Positions 35,562 through 43,168 of a stretch of DNA of 64,000 nucleotides are shown piece by piece. The stretch's first letter is position 1. Every line of letters starts with the position of its first letter. Both the position numbers and the translations under genes were made by a program. Below the pieces are notes generated by a model. The model worked only from the letters and a program-made list of their open reading frames with translations, was not told where the DNA came from and did not search any database. Origin of the DNA: CAYSWV01 sp964434865 (GTDB lineage: Bacteria > Cyanobacteriota > Cyanobacteriia > Thermostichales > Thermostichaceae); contig CAYSWV010000007.1 in the NCBI GenBank assembly GCA_964434865.1, positions 62,001 through 126,000 on the forward strand, given 5' to 3'.

Positions 35562-36101
35562 TCAGCGCTTCTGTTTCAATTGTTGCATCTCATCTTCAAG
35601 TTCTAGTTCTTGGAATTTACGATCGAGATCTTGCCAGGGTTCAGCAGGTTTGGTCCAGCCACTCCATTGTTCTTTAGCTTGTTGAGTTTTAACTTGCTTA
35701 AGTTTTTCCTTGACTTCCTGTCGTTTGACTTGAACTCGACGATAAAGTTCTTCTAGTTGTTGAATTCGCTCTTGAGACCCTTTCATTTGGCCCCACAACT
35801 GATTGCCTTGGTTTAATAAAGCTGCTTCTCGGTCTTGAGCCCCTTTCGCCAGATCGAGACGGTTGTGCTGGGTTGCTTTTTCAACGCGATGGTGCCAAGT
35901 TTTGATATCTTCTGCAGTTGCTAGAATACTTTGTTTCAACCGCTGTTCCTCAGCCCGACTTTCAGCCATGAGTCGAACCGTATCAGCCTCTTGTTGACGT
36001 AACTGTTCATCTAAGGCTTGTAACTCTAGATCTGGATGAGCTTTGAGGAACTCTTCCAATCGACTCTCGAGAAAACGGCTGAGATCTTCAAATAAACCCA
36101 T
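35562..36101 (-). CDS. TIGR04376-like coiled-coil protein
   Basis: The 179-residue protein starts MGLFEDLSRFLESRLEEFLK and is then almost wholly helical and charged, with heptad-like coiled coils from about residue 25 to 145 (EEQLKQSILATAEDIKTWHHRV, REAALLNQGNQLWGQMKG). It matches a cyanobacteria-specific family of unknown function that I recall as TIGR04376. No membrane segment is present. It is divergent from the CyanoP gene with about 200 bp between them. Function unknown; a structural or adaptor role is possible. Confidence 0.78.
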   Translation of the reverse strand: MGLFEDLSRFLESRLEEFLKAHPDLELQALDEQLRQQEADTVRLMAESRAEEQRLKQSILATAEDIKTWHHRVEKATQHNRLDLAKGAQDREAALLNQGNQLWGQMKGSQERIQQLEELYRRVQVKRQEVKEKLKQVKTQQAKEQWSGWTKPAEPWQDLDRKFQELELEDEMQQLKQKR

Positions 36102-36310
36102 ATCACCCTAACAACTATTATCATCCTAACAGGAACCTACAAGCACCCACCTGAGCCTACTTGAGATTATATCAGACTGAGATGGGTTTGAAGCTGAGTA
36201 TAAGGCCTGAATACTGACTTGGGATGAATGAGTTATTTTCGCCTTTTCATTGACAGATAGTGTCAAAATAGAGAGCAATAAACCTGATTTGACCCTAGTT
36301 GAGGTTGAGC

Positions 36311-36886
36311 ATGATCGCTCTCATTCCCCCGTTCCATCTTCCCCGTTCTCGTTATATTGTGATTGTGATGATACTTTTGAGCCTGGTATTGAGTGGGTGT
36401 ATCAGTGGTGTGAGTCTCAGAGACTACAGCGATCCCAGTGGCTTGTTTTCCTTTTCCTACCCCAACGGCATGTTTCCTGTGGATTTGGGTCCATCTCAAG
36501 GCCCGACTAAATTATTATTCCGAGATCTTGTTCAAGAAACTGAAAATGTCAATCTCATGATCTCTCCTTATGATCAGGTTGACCGCATTGAAGAGGTGGG
36601 ATCACCTGTCGAAGTGGGCCAGCGAGTCGCTGATAAGATTATTGCCCCAGCGGGTTCAGGCCGTAGTGCTACCTTACTCAATGCCGGTGCTCTAACCGCT
36701 TCTGAGCACACCTACTACATTTTGGAGTATGGCACCCAAGTTGGATCACAAAATCGTCATGATATGGTCACCGTTACGATTAATCGTCACGAGCTCTATA
36801 CGCTAACCGCCTCAACGCTGGAGCGACGCTGGCCACAGCTCAAAGATACGTTTTATGCGGTGGCTCAATCATTCCGTGTAGCTTGA
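36311..36886 (+). CDS. CyanoP, PsbP-like photosystem II lipoprotein
   Basis: The 191-residue protein has a lipoprotein signal peptide with the lipobox LSGC (lipidated cysteine C30) and a PsbP domain: YSDPSGLFSFSYPNGMFP, LLFRDLVQETENVNLMISPY, and the C-terminal ERRWPQLKDTFYAVAQSFRV. CyanoP acts in the thylakoid lumen in early photosystem II assembly. The ATG at 36311 is preceded by GAGG; the open frame starts with a TTG 12 bp earlier. It is the second photosystem II assembly gene in the window besides the PAP operon, though not linked to it. Confidence 0.9.
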   Translation: MIALIPPFHLPRSRYIVIVMILLSLVLSGCISGVSLRDYSDPSGLFSFSYPNGMFPVDLGPSQGPTKLLFRDLVQETENVNLMISPYDQVDRIEEVGSPVEVGQRVADKIIAPAGSGRSATLLNAGALTASEHTYYILEYGTQVGSQNRHDMVTVTINRHELYTLTASTLERRWPQLKDTFYAVAQSFRVA

Positions 36887-37028
36887 ATCTCAACAACAAG
36901 TAGCTTGTGATCCCTATCATTGCCACTTGCTAATCTAGAAGAGAATATCAACTCATCGAAGGGGTAAATCAGGCTTGAAATTGGCCTAACCTAGCCGTAA
37001 AACCTAGATGACTCTATGGAGTTAATGG

Positions 37029-37865
37029 ATGAGATCCACCCCGTCCTATGATATGTCAGGTCACCAGTCTAGCTCAGTGTATCTGGTGCAGCTGTCCGAT
37101 CTTCATCTATTTACGGATGCTCATCAGTCGTTGTTAGGCGTTGTGACAGAACAAACTTTTCAATCTGTGCTACAAGCGACACTATCTTTAGCTCCAGCGC
37201 CTGACGCCATTGTGCTGACTGGAGATCTCTCACAAGATGGCAGTGCTGCTGCTTATAAACGCTTGAAACACTATATGAACCAGACACAAATTGATACGTA
37301 TTGGCTAGCAGGTAATCATGATCGCTGGCAACCCCTGAGTGTTGAGTTACAAGGCCATTGTATCTTTCAAGACAAACAGTTTAGCCGCGGATCATGGACT
37401 GTTATTTTGATTAGCACTTTATTAGAAGGTCAGGAGAGTGGACACCTCTCAGAGGATAGCCTGCAATTTCTCTATCAAAGTTTGACAGTGGCAGCCCAGC
37501 AACAGCAGTATGTTCTGGTGAGCTTACATCACCCGCCATTTTTAGTGCAATCTAGCTGGTTAGATCAAAGTACCTTACAAGCTCCTGAGCGATTATTTGA
37601 GATTTTAGACCAATTTCCCAATGTGCGTCTTGTGATCTTTGGTCATATTCACCAGGATTTTCAAAGATATCGCCATGGTGTAGCCTATTTAGGTTGCCCC
37701 TCCACTTGTATTCAATTTAAGCCCATGAGCCATCAGTTTGAATTAGAGAGACTCCCCCCCGCTTACCGCCAACTCTGGTTACATAACGATGGCACGTTTT
37801 CAACCCAGATTGCCCGAGTCCCTGCAGGTTTTCAAGAACCCGATCTCCATTATTCAGGCTACTAA
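37029..37865 (+). CDS. cpdA: Calcineurin-like phosphoesterase, CpdA type
   Basis: The 278-residue protein shows the metallophosphoesterase motifs in order: DLHLF, GDLSQDG, GNHDRW, LHHPPF and FGHIHQDF. This set matches the cyclic AMP phosphodiesterase CpdA, which controls cAMP and so phototactic motility in cyanobacteria. Substrate choice cannot be proved by sequence, because related enzymes hydrolyse other phosphodiesters. No cyclase gene is adjacent. The ATG at 37029 is used; the first nine residues are not conserved. Confidence 0.85.
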   Translation: MRSTPSYDMSGHQSSSVYLVQLSDLHLFTDAHQSLLGVVTEQTFQSVLQATLSLAPAPDAIVLTGDLSQDGSAAAYKRLKHYMNQTQIDTYWLAGNHDRWQPLSVELQGHCIFQDKQFSRGSWTVILISTLLEGQESGHLSEDSLQFLYQSLTVAAQQQQYVLVSLHHPPFLVQSSWLDQSTLQAPERLFEILDQFPNVRLVIFGHIHQDFQRYRHGVAYLGCPSTCIQFKPMSHQFELERLPPAYRQLWLHNDGTFSTQIARVPAGFQEPDLHYSGY

Positions 37866-37992
37866 TCTGGATCTGATCAGCCATCTAAATGCTTTTCCGG
37901 TAGCATAAAAGTCTTATAGAATCAGCTATTGGTTATCACGGATTGGTTGATCTGAGCGATCCCGACTATCAGTATTCACTAGGTCTGAAACT

Positions 37993-38349
37993 ATGTATAT
38001 TTCTGTCGATAGTTTACCCCCTGATTTGTCTCAAATTGTCGAATTGCTTCAGAAGGCTGTACATCTTCGAGAAGGTCATTGCCTGGAGCTACTGCAAGTA
38101 TTACGTGTACTTGAAGATATGCATCGCTCGATTTTAGATCGGGAATTTCAAGCAGCACTGCCCGATACTCGTCAAGATTTGTATCAGCTGCTGCAAGATA
38201 TTGAGGAAGCTGGCAAATGGCCTTACATTCCCCGTATGCACCTGCGTTTGTTGCTTCGCAAACTTGAATATGCCGAAACCCCTGATCTAGATCCTAATGT
38301 CAAGGATCCCGATTCTGGCTTGGACTACCAAGATCTCGATGCTGATTAG
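37993..38349 (+). CDS. Small conserved hypothetical protein
   Basis: The 118-residue product is helical and acidic with no membrane segment (LSQIVELLQKAVHLREGHCLELL, RQDLYQLLQDIEEAG, MHLRLLLRKLEYAETPDLD). The C-terminal tail is rich in aspartate. I recognise no named family. It lies between cpdA and the YrdC gene, all rightwards, with gaps of 127 and 59 bp, so the three could be one transcript. Confidence 0.7.
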   Translation: MYISVDSLPPDLSQIVELLQKAVHLREGHCLELLQVLRVLEDMHRSILDREFQAALPDTRQDLYQLLQDIEEAGKWPYIPRMHLRLLLRKLEYAETPDLDPNVKDPDSGLDYQDLDAD

Positions 38350-38408
38350 ACCTACACTAAAAGTATGGGTACCCTGCCCCCTTCTCACCCAATTCAGATA
38401 GATAGCTT

Positions 38409-39065
38409 ATGGCTGTAACCTATCAGTTAAATTCAACCTATCCTCAGCCTCATCAAATCAACAAAATTGTTGCTCAATTAAGGCAAGGAGCTTTGATGCT
38501 CTACCCTACAGACACGGTTTACGCAATTGGGTGCGATGTGATGAACAAAAAGGCGGTGGAGCGGGTGAGACAGCTGAAACGTCTTTCCAATGAGAAACCC
38601 TTAACGTTTTTATGTCCTTCGCTAGCGACTATTGCGACCTATGCTTTTGTTAGTGACAGCTCCTATCGCTTGATGCGACGCTTAGTTCCAGGACCCTATA
38701 CTTTTCTCTTACCAGCAACCAAACTCGTGCCTAAACTGGCTCAAAATCCTAAACGCAAAACAGCTGGGATTCGAGTTCCTGATCATCCCCTGTGTCAAGC
38801 CTTGCTGCAAGTCCTCGATAACCCCATTGTCTCCACATCGGCCAAGGTAGGAGGTGAACCTGTCAACCCATTAGGGCTGTCCACCGACCCTATTGAAAGC
38901 TTAGAAAAACAGATTGATCTGATTATTGATGATCATCAACCTTTACGCACGACCGTATCAACAGTGCTGGATATGACCGGATCGGAGCCGATTATTGTTC
39001 GTAAAGGATTAGGTTACGAGGCTGTGGCCCACTTAGCTCTAGCTACTGATCTAGAGTTGGATTGA
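38409..39065 (+). CDS. L-threonylcarbamoyladenylate synthase (Sua5/YciO/YrdC family)
   Basis: The 218-residue protein has the YrdC fold: LRQGALMLYPTDTVYAIGCD, KRLSNEKPLTFLC, and the substrate-site KRKTAGIRVPDHPLCQALL followed by STSAKVGGEPVN. YrdC/Sua5 makes threonylcarbamoyl-AMP for the t6A modification of tRNA. The length suits the single-domain YrdC/YciO type, without the Sua5 C-terminal domain, and YciO-like paralogues may have other roles. It may be expressed with the upstream small gene (59 bp). Confidence 0.87.
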   Translation: MAVTYQLNSTYPQPHQINKIVAQLRQGALMLYPTDTVYAIGCDVMNKKAVERVRQLKRLSNEKPLTFLCPSLATIATYAFVSDSSYRLMRRLVPGPYTFLLPATKLVPKLAQNPKRKTAGIRVPDHPLCQALLQVLDNPIVSTSAKVGGEPVNPLGLSTDPIESLEKQIDLIIDDHQPLRTTVSTVLDMTGSEPIIVRKGLGYEAVAHLALATDLELD

Positions 39066-39147
39066 TGGCATGCTTCATACATATACATATTCAACAGCCA
39101 AGCCAACAATAAAAGATTAGAGTTAGACAGGCACTGAGAGGAAAGCT

Positions 39148-39510
39148 ATGGTTGCTGTGGCCCAAGTGAGTTTATTGATCTATGCGGTGCTACTGGTTGT
39201 TGGGGGTCTAGTTGGCTATATCCAAGCTCAGAGTAAAGTCTCTTTGATTGCAGGTCTGGGGAGTGGGATGGTTGCTAGTATCATCTATGGAATAACTTTA
39301 TCCCAACCTGCTATCGGATTCAGTCTAGGTGCGATCTTGGGTCTGATTCTGACTGGGGTTTTCATCATGCGATTTCGAAAGACACAAACCTTTATGCCAG
39401 CTGGTTTCCTCTCAATTCTTAGCGTTGCCATAACTGTCCTTTCAGGTTTGGCTCTAATTATTGCAGCCCACACTTCTAGGGTTGTAAGGGCCGCGACTGG
39501 TGATCTCTAG
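39148..39510 (+). CDS. TMEM14-family membrane protein
   Basis: The 120-residue protein has four transmembrane helices with the TMEM14 pattern (GGLVGYIQAQSKVSLIAGLGSG near the start, GAILGLILTGVFIMRF, and a short C-terminus). Plant chloroplast members (FAX) export fatty acids, so a lipid-related role is possible in the thylakoid or plasma membrane. No direct evidence is in the sequence. GAGG precedes the ATG. It is followed closely (36 bp) by another small membrane protein. Confidence 0.82.
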   Translation: MVAVAQVSLLIYAVLLVVGGLVGYIQAQSKVSLIAGLGSGMVASIIYGITLSQPAIGFSLGAILGLILTGVFIMRFRKTQTFMPAGFLSILSVAITVLSGLALIIAAHTSRVVRAATGDL

Positions 39511-39546
39511 ACTTTAGGCTGAAAGAGTTGATTTCAAAGGTGTTTT

Positions 39547-39783
39547 ATGCTTCAAGTTATCTGCATGAGTATTGCCTGGAGCTTAATCCTAGTTGTAGTG
39601 GTTGAAATCAGTGCAGTGGCTTGGCGAAGTTGGATGGTGGCTCGAGCTATGCACCGAATTCCCTGTTGGTCATGCCAATACTATTCTGGTGATCCCCATT
39701 TGAAGTGTACTGTCCATCCTGCTAAAGCCACAACAACCTCAGCAATCGGCTGCCAGGATTTTGATCGATTGCCTTCTGGCTAA
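39547..39783 (+). CDS. Small membrane-anchored protein with four cysteines
   Basis: The 78-residue protein has one hydrophobic helix (about 6-26) and then a short outer or cytoplasmic domain with four cysteines: CWSC, one in LKCTVHP and one in IGCQDF. The spacing C-x2-C-x8-C-x15-C suggests a bound metal ion or iron-sulphur cluster. I recall similar short proteins in cyanobacteria but no function. It is 36 bp downstream of the TMEM14 gene and probably cotranscribed. Confidence 0.7.
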   Translation: MLQVICMSIAWSLILVVVVEISAVAWRSWMVARAMHRIPCWSCQYYSGDPHLKCTVHPAKATTTSAIGCQDFDRLPSG

Positions 39784-39918
39784 TGACTTGATTTTATTCA
39801 ATTTTTCTGTCTGTATTGAAACTCCTTAGATTCCAGCTGGATGAACTCGCGCCGACTATGACATGGATCTAGCAATGTTGTATCTTTAAGGGGTATACCT
39901 AACCACTCGAATCGGATC

Positions 39919-40284
39919 ATGAAAACTATCCTCATTGTTGAAGATAGGCAAGCCGAACAACAGATTGCAGCCAATCTGCTCAAACAAGCTGGATTTCAGG
40001 TTAGTATTTGTGATTCTGCAGAAGAGGCTTGGACCTGGTTACTGTCTAATCTATTACCTGATCTTATCTTGCTTGATATTGTCATGCCAGGTCTGAGCGG
40101 CCTTGAGCTTTGTCGTATGATCCGAACTCATGAGGCATTAGCTTCAGTTCCGATAGTCTTTTGCAGCTCTAAACGTGAAGAGTTTGATAAGTTTTGGGCT
40201 CTTCGACAAGGTGGGAATGCTTACATTGCCAAACCCTATGCGCCCAAGGATTTACTGGAGGTTGTCAAGCAGCATCTGAAATAA
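39919..40284 (+). CDS. Single-domain response regulator, PilH/PixH type
   Basis: The 121-residue protein is a bare receiver domain: IVEDRQ, phospho-acceptor in LILLDIVMPG, FCSSKR and the conserved KPYAP near the end. Receiver-only proteins of this sort accompany PilJ/PilL-type receptors and kinases in cyanobacteria and govern type IV pilus motility. It lies 180 bp upstream of the methyl-accepting protein, on the same strand. A CheW gene, usually between these, is missing. Confidence 0.85.
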   Translation: MKTILIVEDRQAEQQIAANLLKQAGFQVSICDSAEEAWTWLLSNLLPDLILLDIVMPGLSGLELCRMIRTHEALASVPIVFCSSKREEFDKFWALRQGGNAYIAKPYAPKDLLEVVKQHLK

Positions 40285-40463
40285 GTGTGATCTGAAATAC
40301 AATGCTAGGTGAATATTGGACTGATTTGCTTAAAATACCTCGAAGATGATCTCAGGACAAGGGTATAGTGTTAGTGGTTTTAAGGATAACGTAGTGGACA
40401 TTGTGTTCCGACTGAGGTCTGGATTAGTCATTTTGCCCAGCATTAGCTTTAAGGATCCTGCTT

Positions 40464-43166
40464 ATGTTAGACAAAACATCGCGCACTGATGAACAGACAG
40501 CTAATGGGGCTGACTCCACCACAGTCAATAACTCAGGGGTCAATAACTCAGGGGTCAATAACTTAGGTCCGGTCTCAAGTGGTTCCCCTGATACGAGCCT
40601 CATGAATCAGATCTTAGAAGCCACAGAAGCTGAGCAAGCTGGGGACGTCATTACAGCCCGACGGTTATATCAAGAGGTTATTGCAGCCGATTCCTCAGGG
40701 ACATTTGGGTTAATGGCTCAACAAGCTCTCGAAGCCATGCAGGGGGATACCGATGAGCAAACTGAAGTTATAGTCGCTCCGGTCGTAGGGCCTTCAATAC
40801 CGAAAGTCTCCTGGTGGCAATCACTTAAATTACGGGGCAAGTTAACAGCTATTACGACGGGTGTAGCTGCATTAGCCATTGTGGCCTTGACTGTTGTCAA
40901 TACGCTGTTAAGTCGACAAGAGCAAATCCAGGCTTTTGATGAAGAGATCCGGCAAACAGCAGTTGCCTTTGAAGAAGAATATGTTTTCTGGATCAGTTCA
41001 GAAAGTGTTCCACAAGCAGCCTCTTTAGCTCGTCTCATTCAAAATGAAGATATTGATCTGAGCAACTCTGACTCTGTACGGGCCAACCGCCTTTACCTCA
41101 ATAGTGTCTTGTTCGATGCGTTTGGGGCCTTTGATGAAGAATCTCCAGAACTGACAAAAAGCTTTCGAGTTATTTTAAATCGTGAGGGTCGGACTTTAGT
41201 CCAGTTTGCGCAGTTGTATGCAGAAGACTTCAGCGTTTACCCCCCATTACCCATTGTAGGTGAAACGAATACGGAGTATAGAACCGTTTCTCAACCTGCA
41301 GGATCTGAGATTAGTGATCTTGCTATTGTTGAAGCTGTCTTTGAAACTGAAGAGCCTTTAACCAGTGTTGAACTTTTCCCATTGGAGACATTACAACGGT
41401 TGGGCCTTGCCCCTCAAGCTGCTGTTGAAATTCGTCCTGAAGCTTTAGAGCCAAGTCAACCGCCTGGGACTAAAGTTGAAAACGGCTTGGTCAGTATGGC
41501 CATTCATCCTGTCACTGTCACGGGTGGTGAGGTGGTCGGTGCTGTTATGGTTGGGAGCTTAATGAGTCGCAGCCATGCTCTAACCGATAATTTTTTGGAG
41601 ATTTATCAGATTCCCATCGTTTCGATCTTTACAGACGATATTTTAGTAAGTACTACCCAACCCTACTCGGATGGGACTCGAGCAATTGGGACTCGCATGC
41701 CACCGGAAGCAGCTACAGCTCTCTTTCAAAATAATCAAGCAGAATATATTGACACACTTCGCATTAATAATGAAGACGTTCGTATGCTCTTCAAGCCGCT
41801 GCGCAATTTTCAAGATACTATCGTTGGGGCTATTGCTGTGGGGGAACGGCGAGCAGAACTCCAGGCCAGCCTTTTCAGACAGATTGCGATTAATAGTGTT
41901 GTGGGCTTAGGTTTGTTGGTTCTGGTGGCTTTGATCTCGATTAGAGTGGCTGAAATCTTGGCCCGTCCTATCCGTGATCTGGCTAATCTTGCTCAACAGA
42001 TTGGTCGAGGAGACTATAGTGCCATCCAATTTGATAATCGACAAGATGAAATTGGGACCTTGGCTATTGAAATGAACCAGATGTCAACCGCTATTCAATC
42101 CAGCCTAGATGAGATCCGTCGCCAAGAAGAATATCGCCGTCAAGATGCCGAAGAACAACGCCACGCTAAAGAAGAGCTACAACAAGGTGTGATTAACCTA
42201 CTGCTTGATATTGAGGGAGCTCGCCAGGGTGATCTAACTGTTCGAGCCCCGATTACCGATGGTGCTGTGGGATCCATTGCTGATGCTTTCAATACCACCA
42301 TTGATAGTCTCCGACAACTGGTTATCCAAGTTCAGGAGGTTACCGCTCAAGTGAACAATCTAGCTCAGCATGGAACTGAATCTGTTCAAACCCTCTCATC
42401 AGTAGCCCTAGAACAATCAGAAGAAATTGCAGGAGCCTTGACAGCTGTTGATACAGTCGATCGTTCTATTCAGCAGGTGGCGCAATCTGCCAAAGAAGCT
42501 GCTTTCATTGCTCAAAAAGCTGCTATGGATGCTCAGGTTGGTGATCAATCGATGGAAACAGCAGCCTCTAATATGGAAAAAGTACGCAAGACGGTGTTGG
42601 ATACTTCCTTTAAAGTTGAGCAATTGACTCAGTCATCCCAAGAAATTGTCAAGATTGCCTCTATTATCTCAGGCATTTCTGAAAAAACTCACCTCTTGGC
42701 TTTCAATGCCTCCGTAGAAGCTATGCGAGCTGGAGAACACGGGCAAGGGTTTCGAGTCGTAGCCGATGAGGTCCGTCGGTTAGCTCAGCAGGTGACTGAA
42801 GCAACCAAATCTATTGAACAACTGGCTAACACGATTCAGGTGGAATCCACAGATGTCCAACAGGCTATGGCAGAAAGTACAACACAGGTGACAGAAGGGA
42901 GTAAACTGGCCAGCCAAGTGCAGCTAACCTTACAGGATCTGGCCACAGTCAGCCAACAGATTGATCGCTATCTCCAAACGATTTCAGGCAGTACTATTGA
43001 TCAATCTGCCAAATCACGAGAATTAAGTCATACTATGCAACAGGTAGTAACAACCGCTCAAGAGACTGCCCAAGATGCCCAGGTGGTTGCCACCTCTTTG
43101 CAAAGCTTAGTGCTAGAAGTTCAGAATCTGTATCAGTCCATGTCCCGATTCCGCTTAGAGTCCTAG
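40464..43166 (+). CDS. Methyl-accepting chemotaxis protein, PilJ-like
   Basis: The 900-residue receptor has a cytoplasmic N-terminal region (about 40-95, a TPR-like helical unit), TM1 (126-150), a periplasmic sensor domain (about 150-470, double-Cache-like), TM2 (about 474-496), two HAMP-like segments (497-550 and 571-625) and the signalling coiled coil with its hairpin tip at about 741-775 (KTHLLAFNASVEAMRAGEHG, QGFRVVADEVRRLA). It has no GAF photoreceptor domain. It ends 2 bp before the CheA gene. Its first 40 residues include a triplicated VNNSG motif from a 15-bp DNA repeat. Confidence 0.92.
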   Translation: MLDKTSRTDEQTANGADSTTVNNSGVNNSGVNNLGPVSSGSPDTSLMNQILEATEAEQAGDVITARRLYQEVIAADSSGTFGLMAQQALEAMQGDTDEQTEVIVAPVVGPSIPKVSWWQSLKLRGKLTAITTGVAALAIVALTVVNTLLSRQEQIQAFDEEIRQTAVAFEEEYVFWISSESVPQAASLARLIQNEDIDLSNSDSVRANRLYLNSVLFDAFGAFDEESPELTKSFRVILNREGRTLVQFAQLYAEDFSVYPPLPIVGETNTEYRTVSQPAGSEISDLAIVEAVFETEEPLTSVELFPLETLQRLGLAPQAAVEIRPEALEPSQPPGTKVENGLVSMAIHPVTVTGGEVVGAVMVGSLMSRSHALTDNFLEIYQIPIVSIFTDDILVSTTQPYSDGTRAIGTRMPPEAATALFQNNQAEYIDTLRINNEDVRMLFKPLRNFQDTIVGAIAVGERRAELQASLFRQIAINSVVGLGLLVLVALISIRVAEILARPIRDLANLAQQIGRGDYSAIQFDNRQDEIGTLAIEMNQMSTAIQSSLDEIRRQEEYRRQDAEEQRHAKEELQQGVINLLLDIEGARQGDLTVRAPITDGAVGSIADAFNTTIDSLRQLVIQVQEVTAQVNNLAQHGTESVQTLSSVALEQSEEIAGALTAVDTVDRSIQQVAQSAKEAAFIAQKAAMDAQVGDQSMETAASNMEKVRKTVLDTSFKVEQLTQSSQEIVKIASIISGISEKTHLLAFNASVEAMRAGEHGQGFRVVADEVRRLAQQVTEATKSIEQLANTIQVESTDVQQAMAESTTQVTEGSKLASQVQLTLQDLATVSQQIDRYLQTISGSTIDQSAKSRELSHTMQQVVTTAQETAQDAQVVATSLQSLVLEVQNLYQSMSRFRLES
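40524..40568 (+). repeat. Three in-frame 15-bp repeats in the MCP gene
   Basis: The unit GTCAATAACTCAGGG occurs at 40524-40538 and 40539-40553 and with two changes at 40554-40568. It codes five residues (VNNSG) and keeps the reading frame, so copy number can change without breaking the receptor. Confidence 0.85.
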
Positions 43167-43168
43167 CT